NCBI GenBank assembly: GCA_036897445.1 | Contig: JAYMTL010000038.1 | Coordinates: forward strand, 62,001-126,000 | Direction of reading: 5' to 3' | Length of the DNA stretch: 64,000 nucleotides | Source: Pelargonium tetragonum | Taxonomy: Eukaryota; Streptophyta; Magnoliopsida; Geraniales; Geraniaceae | Part shown: piece by piece, positions 26,073 through 38,227 of the stretch | Layout: the number at the start of each line of letters is the position of its first letter | How positions within the stretch are numbered: position 1 is the first letter of the stretch | Translations under genes and position numbers: made by a program | Notes under the pieces: model-generated | Databases searched by the model: none | Told to the model about the DNA's origin: nothing | Seen by the model: the letters and a program-made list of their open reading frames with translations, nothing else

Positions 26073-26357
26073 TTAGAAAAACTGGAAAATCTTCTCCGTT
26101 AGGAGCTCTTAATTGTTGTGGGGCTTAGCCTGTACTTATTGGGACTATACTTTACCTTTCTTTACAGCTATACTTCTGAGCTAGAGGAAGATTATGGGCT
26201 AGACACTTCTGAGATACCCTAGAAATTAGAAAAGTTCGTAGAAGTTATACCTTTCAGAGTTAGAGTTATTATAGGAGTAGGACACTTGTAGCTATAGGAC
26301 TGCTTCTATTATTATATAGAGTTAAGAGAGTTATAGGTATACTTAGTTTATGTATAG
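26073..26357 (+). other. 95-codon frame interrupted only by TAG
   Basis: Between TAA codons at 26070 and 26358 the frame carries six TAG and no TAA or TGA. The conceptual residues include an acidic stretch (ELEEDYGLDTSEIP) followed by a basic and then hydrophobic stretch, which looks more protein-like than the surroundings. The segment taagagagttataggtat at 26323-26340 matches 45135-45152 at 17 of 18 bases, linking it to the Lys-rich repeat at 45 kb. It could be a decayed coding remnant of a repeated element. TAG is abundant everywhere here, so the pattern may also be chance. Confidence 0.2.
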
Positions 26358-26519
26358 TAATTTGTGTTACTTGTTCTAATTATCTTACTAGTTAGGTATA
26401 TTCCTCTTGTTCTATGTAACTTATCGATTAAAGAAAGAGGGCCCTAAGAGATTCGGAGTAAGTCCATCTTACCGAGTAACCAAGAAAGGTTAGGAAGTTG
26501 ACTCATCATTATACTGTGA

Positions 26520-26860
26520 ATATATCTACTTACACATTATGACCCCAAAAAAACTGAAACTGGAAAAACTCATTTGACAACTCAACAAAACCTTAAAACT
26601 CAGCAGAACCTGTGTCTAAATACCCATACTCTTTTAGACTTTGGCTTTCATAATCTTATCCAGACCTCTTCGAGTTCTTATCCGCTAAACCCTTTCTTGA
26701 GAGCTATAACTTTGACTTAGGACTTTGCACAGGAGCTTTACCTGTCGCTATAGAAGGCTGCCAACCAGACAGAAGCAGGAACCTGAGCCATAGCCCATGC
26801 CATAACCTGTACTAGAGAAGGAAAAGGAAGATTAAAAAAAAGGGTGTTTCTACATTTAAC
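26520..26860 (+). other. A/C-rich patch with a weakly open frame
   Basis: One plus-strand frame runs about 67 codons without a stop, ends in TAG, and then continues for a further stretch with few stops. Residues are Thr/Gln/Asn/Leu-rich and include the duplicated pattern QQNL. The opposite strand reads a short Gly/Tyr-rich piece near 26770-26810. No family is recognised. It is either a decayed coding remnant or a compositional patch. Confidence 0.12.
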
Positions 26861-28343
26861 TTGAATTGGATTTCCTATATTCTAAATCCTTTCTTTACTT
26901 TTACTAGAATCTCTTTTTCTAAGATACTTGTAAGCAAAAAAGAGCAAAATAAAGGCACACTCATAAGAGATTGACTAAAACTTTACACTTGAGCTTTCTC
27001 CTTCATTCCTAAGCCCTTGAAAACTAGACAACCTAAAACTAAAAGCATCCACTAAAATAATAAAACTAAGAAATTTAAAAGCACTTTATATATATTACCT
27101 TTTGGTTAGGAAAAAGGAAACCCTCCCCATAGAATTTAGGTAGCAATTTAAGATATAAGATAAATTGAAACTAGAATTAGAGTGGACAAGGAATGAGAAA
27201 AAGATAATTAGTAAGGGATCCCCTTCTACTTATAAGTACCAGAAAGATAATCAGTGGAAAAACAAATTATCAAACAGGATTTAGTTACAAGAGCCCATAA
27301 AAAGCTCAATAGAATTTCATTTAGTAAAATTTTCCTGTTATAAGTTTTGCGAGTATTATGGTTTAGTCTATCTTTAGTTCATTTCTCTTTACATTGTATA
27401 GAATTTGACTCTTGGGCGCCTTGTGAAATTTTCATTAGTAGATGTAATTTGAACCCTTGTTACTTGTAGGGTGTAGTCTACAGCCGCCTCTTTTTTCGAG
27501 TTTTTAGGTAGCCCCTCATAAGTAAAGCGGTCTTTAAAAGCGAGCTAATAACAAAGTCTCTGTTAAGTGATTTTGAGACCTCATTAAATAATAAAACGTC
27601 CTGGATTGGCTTTAATTAAAGAAGGCAAGGATATTAGAATAAGATAAATAAAACAGCACTATAATATATAGTAAAGTCTTTAATTCCAGGATCCCCTATA
27701 GATACAGAGTGGGTCCTTTTCTGCACAGCCCTACTTAAAAAATTTGTTCTGAATTCCTCTCTTTGTTTTTACATCTTCCCGCGACTCTTCTATCTATCTG
27801 GTATATCTGCTTTGAGCTTATGAATTAACCTTTTCTTAAATACACTGAATATATATATATATATATAATCTATCTATAAAGTATCTTAAAATACCGGGTC
27901 GAACTTTTTTAGTTTTAGATTTTCTTGCATTATCTATCTTTAATTAGTTGGAATTAATTTGAAACGAAGAGTCGCATATAATGCATTACCTTAGGTTTAT
28001 CTTCTTTTGGCGGCTGTAAAAAGGCAATAAAAATTTCTGTAGAGTGATTTTTCTTTTGGCAATGCAGACTCATAGGTTTAACTACAAAAGAGCCTGCAAG
28101 CATTATTTACTCAAAGCGAATTTGAAATTTAGGGGCTCCTTCTTCTGTTAATAGACCTCATAATTACTTATATAGAATAATCTCGCGGGGGGTACGTGCA
28201 AAAAAGAGCTCCATTATAAAGTCTTTATTACTTTTGCTTATCTTAGCTGTGCCTTATGTTATGCTGAAGTATAAGTTCTAAGAATTTTATAACCAATGAA
28301 GTATAGGGTCGGTCTGGCAAGGGCAAAAGAATCTACTACAAGC

Positions 28344-28356
28344 AAAAGGGGCTCCT
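28344..28356 (+). repeat. G/C-core motif, A4 G4 CTCCT
   Basis: Another plus-strand member of the A-run/G-run/CTCCT pattern, followed by GTG. No gene is adjacent. Confidence 0.45.
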
Positions 28357-30330
28357 GTGTTAATCTGGATTCCAATAAAGCATATAAAATTTACCGACTC
28401 AAAGTACCCTAGACCCTTGTATTAATATCTCTAGCTATAGCTTAAAAGTACCTGAGCCTAGAATTTTTCCTACTTTAAAATATATGTTTTACAAACAAAA
28501 GTACTGGAAGGGAGCTATCCTAAACCAACATGGAGAGTAATCTATAAATAGCTTAGCCCAACCAAGAAGGGACTGCTTCTAAACTTATTAAAAGAGTGTC
28601 AATTAAATTCCTACTGTTCAATAGCTAGAATATCGCTCAACAAGCATATCTTGAAATTCCAAAATTATTGATACTCTGGGTGCTTTATTGTAAGCAGTAC
28701 GACTTTCTCATCTCTACTCGTAATAAGCTTCGACTTTATAGAAGCGTCTCATCTCTAACTTCCGAGACTTTCTTTATTTTATACCCTTTAGTTTTAAGGT
28801 TACAGGACTCTTTCCATTTTTTATAACAAAGGATGCTCTTGCTTTACAATTTTGTTATTTTTTTAGGTGTCCCCTTTTCGGATATACTTGTATTTTTATA
28901 ATTAAGAGTTTCGAGAACAAAATTTTTTCGCATTTTCTCGTTCTATTATACTTTTATTAGCCCCCTTTTTAATAATAGCCTGTCCTTAATAGAAAAATAC
29001 AAAAAACAATTAGAATAGAATGAGTATTGTTTTTACAAGATTAAAAAGAGACGAGGGCAAAGGTCGGACTTCTTAACTTTCTTAACTTAATAGGTAAGCT
29101 ATTATCGAAAATATAGAACAGGGACTGCGAGGCAGAATCTTTTTACTTGAAGGAATTGCAGGTGATAAACTTAACTTAGGAAGCGCTTTCATTTATATAG
29201 GAGATTTTTGTTAAATAAAACCTTGTTATGAAGTTAGGGCTATATTAAGGAGAATTCCTTTTATGTGCTTATTTAACAGCGATGCAAAAGAGTACTTGAG
29301 CAAGCAGGGGAATTTAGTACCGGTGTTTTGTAGTAAATAAGTAAGCTTTTACTAGGTACTCCTTTAAGACTCATTTTGACTTGTTGATGAAAATTAGACC
29401 AAGACGGCAAGGTTAGACTGCACTTATTTTGTATATTTCTAACTTTGAGATGAGAATAGCTTGGGCTTCCGTTTAATATATCCCAAGGAGGGCTGAAAAT
29501 AGAGTAGGATGCGCCAGTAAGGATAAGGAAAAAACAGGGATATAGGGTAGAGCAGTCAAAAAAATCTTAACTAAGGGATAAAGCCACGGATTATAGGCTT
29601 ACTAAAGCAACTTCGCTGGATGAATAAAGTCCAGGGTTTCTTTTTATAATTTAAAAGGTATTTACTAAAAATTTCTCGTCTCCGGCTACACTTTAGATCT
29701 AGGAAGTAATTACTAACTAAACTAACTAATAAGGACACAACTTAGTTGGACAGGGAATTCGCTTTTACAGTACGAGCCAGGGTAGCGCGCTTCTAAGGAC
29801 TCCCTTTGAAATACTAGAAAGGAGTCTCACCGCAGCCTTAATCATTAACTTCTGAAGTGTCCTATTACAATAAACAGAAGAGTCTTAATCTCAGTTGGTG
29901 AAGCAAATGGGAAAGGGGGTTTCTTATACTACAACTTGAGTAAACAAGGAACTCTCAATATAAGCAAACTACGTATAAAGCACACTTAAATAACTGAAAA
30001 CTGTGGTAAGGCTGTAAGAAAAGCAAGAAGAATAAAGTTCTGGGTCTCTAAAAATCTGTAATTGGGAAACCAGGCAAACCCCTAAATACAGCTAAAAGCT
30101 TTTGGGGATTCTAATCTCCAGATTTTTAGTTTATAACTAGCCCAGCCTCTTTAGTGAGAGACCCATACTAAATATATAAATAGAATTTTATGTTTTTATG
30201 TCCGGTATAAGATATACGACTTCTCTGAAAATTCGAAAGATGTTTTACTTAACTAAAACTGTTGTGAGTAAGTATTAAAGTTAATGAAAGTAATTTCATA
30301 ACCCAGGCTTTCTAATATTATTTATATTAT

Positions 30331-30362
30331 AAAAGAGAGCTCTTCCTTAAGAGGCTCTTTTT
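30331..30362 (+). terminator. Terminator-like hairpin with T run
   Basis: AAAAGAG (30331-30337) and CTCTT (30340-30344) pair with AAGAG (30349-30353) and CTCTTTT (30355-30361), leaving a two-base bulge on one side, one on the other and a CCTT loop. That gives twelve pairs, and the 3' arm ends in a T run, the form of an intrinsic terminator. It could also act as an RNA-end stabiliser in an organelle. No upstream gene is visible, so any function is unproven, and A/T-rich arms make chance formation plausible. Confidence 0.3.
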
Positions 30363-30594
30363 CTTAGAGCCATAGCTGGAAACTTAGGTATTTCCTTGTT
30401 TTGAATAAAAAGGGGCTTTTCCTTGCTAAACTTTTGTAAAGGTATACTATACTTATTAACAAAAGAAAAATGTAGATTTAGGAAAGGCTGGTTTATTAAA
30501 GAGCTAACTAAGCTACCAACTCCTTCTCCTTTTAGTTTCAGGATTTGCTATCATTTTATAGGGAGAAGTTTCGTAAAAAAATGAATTTAGAGTT

Positions 30595-30873
30595 TTGGTA
30601 TCTCACCAGGGACTCCTAACTTTTAATCCATGTGTAATATTTAAATGGGTACGTGAGGAGGTAATCCCATGCGACGGAGACTTTTTACCCGTGACGTACC
30701 CTTGGGGTATACTTATGTATGTAGCAGCAAACTTCGACTTTTCAAGAGGACTTAGTGGAGTCATATTCGACCTAATTTTTAAGGTTAAAACTTTACAGGT
30801 TATACTTATTTTAAGAGTCAAGGTAAGATCTAGTTTTTTAGGCTCTATTTCTTTGTGCAATCAAGTCCTATGA
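30595..30873. other. Region open on both strands
   Basis: A 92-codon plus frame (30595-30873) and an 85-codon minus frame (30603-30860) overlap almost fully, in a patch that looks slightly richer in G+C than its flanks. Neither product is recognisable. The minus product is Lys/Ser/Thr-rich and basic. The plus product includes a short aromatic stretch. Simultaneous openness on both strands reflects local stop scarcity and usually means composition rather than coding. Confidence 0.12.
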
Positions 30874-32044
30874 GATGAGAGTGGAGAGGGAAATTTTAAA
30901 TAAGGGCAACTCTTAACAGTCAAAATTCTATAGAGCCGCCCTACATAAAACCGAGTTTCAAAGAAAGAGTATAAGTAGTAAAGTGAATTCATAAGCATAA
31001 GAATATGAGTACCTCTAACAAGAACCCAGAGTCTAGTTTATCCTTGTGTTAATACTAGATCCAGGAATTACGCTTGAACACAAAAAGTGGATCTGTTCAC
31101 AAGTACTTTTGTAGGTTACTTTTCAAAATGAAGGTTATAGATAGAGTTTATTACTGCGTTTTATATACTAGAGGCTTTGAGACCCATTAGAGAGCCGGAT
31201 TAGCTGACGAATTCTGTTCTTACACAAGGCTCGCCTAGGGCCAAAGCAACATCCTATATAATAAGATTGAAGTCTCGTTAAATAGAATAAGTTAGTCTAG
31301 TCTCAGCGTTTTCCATGACTACATTCACAAAAATTCTTGTTCGAAATCAGAAAAAAGAAGCAGGAAAGGTTTAGCTTTAGAATTCCAATTTTTATAACTA
31401 CAAGGGAAGAGAACCGGAATCGCTAAAGTGAGGATTTTTATCTACTTGTATATTACATAAAGCACGACTAGTTTTCGCGCGGCAATTTCTGTACGTATAC
31501 TATTTATCTAAACTAGGAAATTCTCCCTTTTCAAGAGTGGGCTTTTTGACCACAAGTGTAGAAACCAAAAAAGAAACATAAGAGCAAAAACCGAAATCGG
31601 GTATAAAGTGGCTATCATCTCCCAAGTAAAGACCCTAAGAATCCCTTGTACTCGACTTAAACAGTTTTGTACGTTACATTTTTTAGAGTTATAGTACACT
31701 TACTTTGGTACGAACTTTACTTTAAGTCCTACTGCCTAATTGTTCGGAATTGCTGTGGGCCTTCCTTTGGCTGTCTTACTTAACTTCGTGAATTAAAAGG
31801 AATTGAATAAAGTCTAATAGTATATGAATACCTTAAAGCACTACCAAGCCATCTACTCACTCCTACTTGCTTTCCGTTTCTAAATACCTATCGCAGAGTC
31901 TTGTGACTTACTTCGTTAACTGGATCGGAAAAAGGCCCAATCAGAAATGTAGAACCAAGAAGGGCTGTCTTTTAATTAACCCCCTCTGGCTTTTTGCTAG
32001 GGCTTTTCTTTTACTCTGAAGCTACTTTTTCTATTAGTGTGTAA

Positions 32045-32653
32045 GAAAGATCTTTACAGAAATTGGTTAATGGACTTGCCTTAAGGTTTATTTGTTTCTT
32101 AATTTGCTACAGGGACGGGAAAGCACTAACAACTAAAAAAGTTTCTCAAATCAAAGCTGTCAAGAAGAGTACTGGTATACTAAAAAGGTAGGTAAGTACA
32201 AAGACTAAGACAGCTATCAAGAGTCAAATAAGAATAGCTCTGAGTAAGATAGGTATGATACAGAATAAGAAATTTAGAAAGTATGCGGAAGAGAAAGGCA
32301 AGCACTTGGAAGATAGAACCTTGAGGCTAACTTGACTAAGATGACAGGACCCCAAATTCTTTTTCATTTCCTTCGACTTGTCAATTCATTAGATAGATTC
32401 TTGTTACTATTCATACAAGGAAGAGTATGTACTAGATTCAAACACAAACAAGACAATTCTTTACTTTCTATTTAAGTGATTTCAATTACTCAATTACAAC
32501 GTTTCAAAAGGAAGATAGACAGAGACCTTAAGCATTCTTAGCTTGCTCCTTAAATGTACACGAATTTACCAGAGTTACAAAGTCTATAGAGGCAGGAGTC
32601 CCTTTTTCTTAGAATTCCAAGCTAGCCTCAAGGGGATGAAAAAATCACTTAGA
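32045..32653 (+). pseudogene. 203-codon TAA-free frame, possible decayed coding sequence
   Basis: Between TAA codons at 32042 and 32654 the frame contains six stops (TAG and TGA only), about a third of what the local stop density predicts. The second quarter is strongly Lys-rich and reads KKVSQIKAVKKSTGILKR, with DNA similar to the repeats at 45061 and 19490 around agtac-ggtata. The pattern KSTGI-K-V recalls the recognition helix of helix-turn-helix DNA-binding domains, such as those of Tc1/mariner-type transposases. That is inference from a short motif only. The downstream part is unrecognised. It is non-functional as it stands under the standard code. Confidence 0.25.
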
Positions 32654-32885
32654 TAAAGAAATTCATTTATGTTACTCAATTCTATAAGTCATTTTTTAAG
32701 TAAAATAGTATCTCAGAAGTTCTTCTATATAGTTGCCTACTTTTTCACGAAAAAACGGGTTCCTATTTACAGTAATTGCACGAGTTATAATCCGGAAAGG
32801 TTAGCTTTTTACCGGTATGGTCTTAAGTTCCCGAAAGATTTTGATTGAAAAACTTGTTTTGAATACCCTTGTGAACTATTGAGAT

Positions 32886-32928
32886 GAAAAGTACGTCAAC
32901 CCTAAAAGGAAATCGTGTACGCAGGTTC
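32886..32928 (+). repeat. 43-base dispersed repeat, copy 2 (tRNA-like)
   Basis: Same length and ends as 6286-6328. The central eight bases differ, and the stem that could form in copy 1 is lost here. The tail continues as GCAGGTTCAAAT, a better T-loop match than in copy 1. Together the copies point to a common source, possibly the anticodon-to-T-arm part of a tRNA with a long variable arm. Confidence 0.7.
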
Positions 32929-35900
32929 AAATATGAGTACTATTCTGGAAACAGAAGGGTTGGCTACCTTCCGCTTCTTTATGGATTTACGAAGAAAAAG
33001 CGCTATTGACTTAATTTGAGATTTTTTTCAACGGGATCTTTTTTATAGCATTACCGGGGCATAGCCCTCTATAAGGTTTGAGTGGCTAGGTGGTACTAAA
33101 CTAATAAGAATTTTAATTGAATAGGAAATTTCCTTTCTTCTTTTGGAGACAGTAACTTGACTAGAACTAGATAAGTAGAGTTTTAAACTTTATTTTGTAA
33201 GAGTATCTGCCCTATTTTCAATACAAGACCGGCTTATAATATGAAAGAAGGAGCGACTTCGTACCTACTTAGATCTCTTTTTCGTTTTATAGTGGTTTTT
33301 TCTTCTCCTCTAATTTAGGCTTTAGCTAATGGAGGAAATGACAAAGTCCTTTTAAGGGCGGAACCCAAATCCTACTTCTGTTTACTTGCCAAGACTACTG
33401 TTATGTAATTTATACCCCCTTCCGATTTATCCCGAACCCTCTTACCAGCTTTTTTCCTCAACTCGAAAATTGAATCTGTAAGCAGTTCGAGTCCAGTATA
33501 GTTGCCTTTCGAATATCTATTGGAAAGATTCAGTATTAACAATAAACGGGATCCCAGACTCTATTAGCCAGAAAAGCCTCCTCAAATAGATTTAGACTCT
33601 TGAAAAGTACGTGGCAGAACCCTGAAATTCCAACCCCAGATTTGAGTTTGACTTAGAGCCCGGAAATCTGGTTAGTAGAAACCTCAAATATTGGATACTT
33701 CCGAAAGCTTTTTCTCTCTTTATTTTAAGAATTGCAATTTATTATACTTGAACTATCAAAAAACAAAGATAAGCAAAGGCTCTAGGGATTGATTTATCTA
33801 ACTTAGGGTTATCACGTCCATCTCAACTCGAGACTTAAAGGAAATTTTAACTAAAACTACAAATTTTTTTACCAGAGTATAGACAATGCCTGCCTTTGAA
33901 AATTGCCCCTATCAAAATTAGAAAAACTCTACAATTATTAAACTTCCGCCCAAAGGTTAACCTAATTTTCTCTTACTTTTACTCAACACGGATAAGACTC
34001 TCCTCGGAACTCGGCCTAAAGACGTAGAATCCGTAGTAGAAGACAGGACGCCGCATATTTACTAAAAAAGTAGAAGTATAGCGGGGCTAACTGGATTCAC
34101 TCCTTATTATCTAACTAAGGAATACCTTGAAATGAGTGCTACTGCTCTTATAAAAATTTCCCCAAAGAACCTTGTTTTATAAACCCAGATTTAAATACCA
34201 AACGTATACCTTAAGATCTCTTTTTCAGGATACCCCAGACGTATAACTTAATTAAATTGAAATCTCACTCCTTGGGCTCTACTACTCAATGTTCAGAAGT
34301 TCTTAAATAAACCATATACTACTAACAGCCTAGCTGGATTTACTTTATTCGATTTTTAATATTAAGTAAGATAGAAGTCAAGAATAATATAACGACATTT
34401 CCTAGTTGAGGAGCTTTTTTAACTAACAAAAATTTGACCTAGTGCTTCAGTATTATATATTTGTTATTAGCCTAGAAAACCCAAAGATTCTTTTTGGATT
34501 AGCATAAAAGAAACTCTTAAAAAATTTAGACTTATAGCCTTTGTAACGGAACCCTTTTCATTAATACTTAAGAAGCGCCGTGGAGCCCTCTCAAGAATCC
34601 TATTCAAGTACTTTAGTAAAATCCAATGTAATCAAGACAAGGTCACGTCAGTCAGTAACAAGTAAAACAAAGAATAAGAAGTTGGTCAGTATATTCATAA
34701 AATAACAACACTACTGACTTTTTGTCAATCCCTGTATTTGATAAGGGCCGGGCTTAGAATTGAGAAGGGCGAGCGCCTCCTTTATTTGTACACGCATTCC
34801 CAACAGAATCCGGGTTTATTAAGGGTAGGCTTTTCTGGCTCCTTTTAAAAATTTATACGGTTGGGTTAGCTATTCTGAATAAAGATATAAATACACCAGA
34901 CGGATAAGGACTTAAGATAAGGAACACCTATTACAAATACATTAAAAAGTCATTGAGAGCTACTTTACATTGTTAGTTATAAAAACTAGAGCTTCAGGAC
35001 TCACAAGCACATTATGCCGAAAACGAAGTCTTCTTGGTTCCTCCTGCGCTTTGTTCTTATCGTTAAAGAAATATATTAGAGGTTTTTTGTACCTGATAAA
35101 GTATACTTTAACTCTACCCCCTTGACTTTACTAGAACCTAGCAACAAACGGCTTTAGTTTCTGGATCTGGAATCGAAAACCTTTTCCCAGTTATCCTTCG
35201 TTGACTTGCTTTCTCATTATAGTCCTCATAAATAAAAAAACAAAAGGAAACCTCCTCAACTTAAATTTCTTACTCTGATTAGAGACTCCTAGGAAACCCA
35301 TTTACTATTTGTAGATCCGCAGCTGGAGAAAGAGGAATTTAAACTTTAAAAGTTCCCAGGGACTCCCTACTCTTGGATCAGGAAAAGAATAAAACGACCC
35401 CTAACTAAATTCACCTATTTTTGTGTATCCACTTAAACCTAACATTAGGCTTAAAAGATCCAAAACTAGGTAAGGGCCCTACACCCCTATGCTCTATACT
35501 TGTCTTTACCTCATTACTTTAGACTTTAGCTTTAGAACTTGAACCGGAACCCCTTTTCTTTAGAGCCTTATTCTTAATACCTAAAACTCTCTCAGTCCTT
35601 ATAGCCCTTACTCTGTCTTAGTCTCTATCTTGATACCCGAAGCCCTTGCCTTACCCTAAAAACAGAAACAGAGGAATACAAATAAGAAGGCTTTTACCTA
35701 ATTTGACTTTTTAAGTAAATAAAACTTTCAAAAAAACTTAAAGGGACAGATACACATTCCAAAAAGGGCTGCGGTTTCTATAAAATCTTTCTCATTTATT
35801 GTGAGTTTGGGTGCCCCAGAAAAAGCTTAGGGTTATACCGAGGACTTTTAGATTAGAGTTAATATTCCTATACTTTGAAATTCTTACTTGAAGGTTTACA

Positions 35901-36716
35901 GAACAATTAAGGGACTCCGGCAGGAAAGCTGATTTAATATATCACACCTTAGCTGCTATAGATGTTTAAAGGATTTCAATTACAGAAGCTGACTTCTTAA
36001 GAAAATAGTATTCCAGACTCTTAGCTTAGCTTTTTAGCGAATCTCCTAGAAACCTCAGAACTCTGAATTCTTATTAAGGGGAAGAACCTCCTTTTTTGCT
36101 TTGTAACTATTACTTTCCATTGGAAACCTGCAAACAAGGTAACACACGAGAAGAAAAGCCTTACTTTATTTACTAGAACTTCCCCTTTTGCTTACCTTAT
36201 CTTATAATAGTACTCTTTGTTAAGTTAAGAAACTCTTCCTACTACTTGCTCTAAAACTTACCCAGGCTTTGTGTAAAAAAAAAAGTCTTTAGTTACTAGT
36301 TTGTTAAGACTTTCCTTACATTCTGGTACCTTACAACAACTAATTGCCTGCTTTCACTTAATCTTAAAAAGAACTTTTTATCTAGAATTTCTTTTTTTTA
36401 GAGTCCATACTCCCGTGTTTTAGAATCCCTGCTTTATGAAACTTAAGATCCAGAAAACAGGGGGTGCCTTGGGGAAGTGTTTGGTATCGTTTACAAGAAG
36501 TATCCTTATCATTAAAGAGACTCGTGGTTATAATTATTTAAACTACTAAACCCTTACCCCTTAATGAAAAAAGCTTCTAAACTCCCAGATATTCCGTTTA
36601 GCTCTGGAACTGAGGAAAGAAGAATTCCCTTAAATAAACTTTAATTGCTCCTTGTGGACTTACTACTTGAAACTAAATCCGGAAAATAAGAAAAAATCCC
36701 TTTTTTCTACTTTCTA

Positions 36717-36742
36717 ACTAAACCTAAAAATAGGTTTCCTTC
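36717..36742 (+). repeat. 26-base exact repeat with internal hairpin, copy 2
   Basis: Identical to 21383-21408 and in the same orientation. The AAACCTA/TAGGTTT arms with AAAA loop are intact. Sequences on both sides differ from copy 1, which limits the duplicated unit to 26 bases or a few more. Confidence 0.85.
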
Positions 36743-38212
36743 CTAATTGTTAGGGTTTACTGTCCTATAGATTGGTTTGGTATTTTGTTTTAGGGGTACT
36801 TTATCTATTAGCTCTAAAAAGTGTGAATTCAAGTGGATGCGGCCCCATAACTAGAAACTTAAATACCTTACTTTATTAAATTTTGTCTATAAGGACTTCC
36901 GAGGACGGGATATTCACTCAAAAAGAAAATACAATGTCATGCACATTTAACTTCCCTACTTCGTTATTGGCTGCACTAATCTCTACTTACTTGTTGCCTG
37001 CCTTATATTCCATTTCTTTGTCTTTTCTCTATACTTAAGCCGTCGCAAGTTTCTTGAGTATGTAGGGTTGACTTTTCAAGCCGAAGAGACTTGGACAAAA
37101 GGTTAAGATAAAAGGGATGCCTGATCTAAATCTAATCGTTTTATAAGCTAAGGGAGTAATTCATACAAAACGAAACTCGGTTTATAAATTAAAAAGAGAA
37201 CCTGTTAAGTAAAATAGGTTTTATGGGTTATAAATAGTAAAGGTATTGTACGTCTCAATAGTTCAATTTTTTAGCGAATTGGGGTTTCCCTTAATTAACT
37301 AAAAGAAATATTAAAAGCTAGAGGAATTGTGCCCTTTTACTTCTACTGGACTTCCTAAAAATTAGCCTTACAGGGGACTTTTTAGCTTTTGTTGATGGGT
37401 AGTGACTTTATAGTATAACTCAATTCTTAAACGAACCCCCTTTATATTATATACGAGTACTCTTTTTCTTCAAACACTAAGGATCTGACTCGTGTCTCTC
37501 TAACTTCCTTCTGCCTGCTTTCAACGAGATTTCATTTATAATAAAAAGAAGTTTATATGTATATTCCGGTAGCTAACTGAAGATCTTTATTTTCTTATTC
37601 TACTGAAAACTGCACTGTATTCTACGAGCCGGCTTATTCTTTGTCAAAGGAAAGGTAACTTCTAAGGGGTTCTTACCGAGGAAATTTAAAGAGGCAACTA
37701 AATTCTTCTTATAAGTTCTCGAAAAACAAAAAAGGTAAATGCGTGTATTTGCACTCATAAACTCCTTGGTCCTGTATTTTTTTACTTTGTTCTATCCGTT
37801 GACTTAAATTGACAAGGAGCTCCCATTTTCTCTACACTTCTTTCAACAACACCTTCCCACGAGCTACTTGTAGTGTGAGATGTTAACAAAATATTTATGA
37901 GCTTTTGGTATAAAAAGAGCAACCCCCGTCTAAAAAAGTGGAATCCCAATATGGAGAAAATTTTTACCAAAGAGAGTGCCTCGCTTAGTAAATTTCTTGA
38001 CTTAAAATAAGGTTATTAAAAAAAGCCAAATAACCTTCTCTTTCTAAAAAAAAAGATTTAAAAGATCAAAGATATGATATAAATAAAGTGTTTGACAATG
38101 TCTCTTGTTTCCTTCGAAAGGGACCCAGAAGGTTTATTAGACTTTGATTACAGCACCTGCTAACCAGTTACCCTCTAACTAGCGCTACCACTAAGGAGAA
38201 TGAGGGTAACAG

Positions 38213-38227
38213 CTGCGTTAACGCGCA
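38213..38227. other. G/C-rich near-palindrome
   Basis: GCGTTAACGC (38215-38224) is a perfect ten-base palindrome, and the flanking CT before it and GCAG after it extend partial symmetry. In a roughly 35% G+C setting it is notable. It could be a protein-binding site or a remnant of one of the dispersed G/C-core elements. No neighbouring gene informs its role. Confidence 0.3.

Larger units (their letters stand above)
20020..32041. other. Non-coding AT-rich stretch with scattered structures
   Basis: Contains a 7-bp hairpin (20665-20691, CTGGTAT/ATACCAG), one copy of the 26-base repeat (21383-21408), a minus-strand tRNA-like relic (23120-23195), purine-rich patches at about 24050-24200 and 27110-27300 that read as Lys/Glu-rich frames broken by stops, a TAG-only frame (26073-26357), an (AT)10-like run near 27848-27867, and a terminator-like hairpin (30331-30362). 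The 104-codon frame at 24476-24790 is unrecognised and chance-level. No gene is supported. Confidence 0.6.

Noticed and set aside
26770-26815. Minus-strand Gly/Tyr-rich frame reading TGYGMGYGSGS
   Set aside because: About 18 codons only, with no start and no flanking similarity; best explained by local base pattern.
27848-27867. (AT)n run
   Set aside because: Short simple sequence, expected at this composition; no further significance seen.
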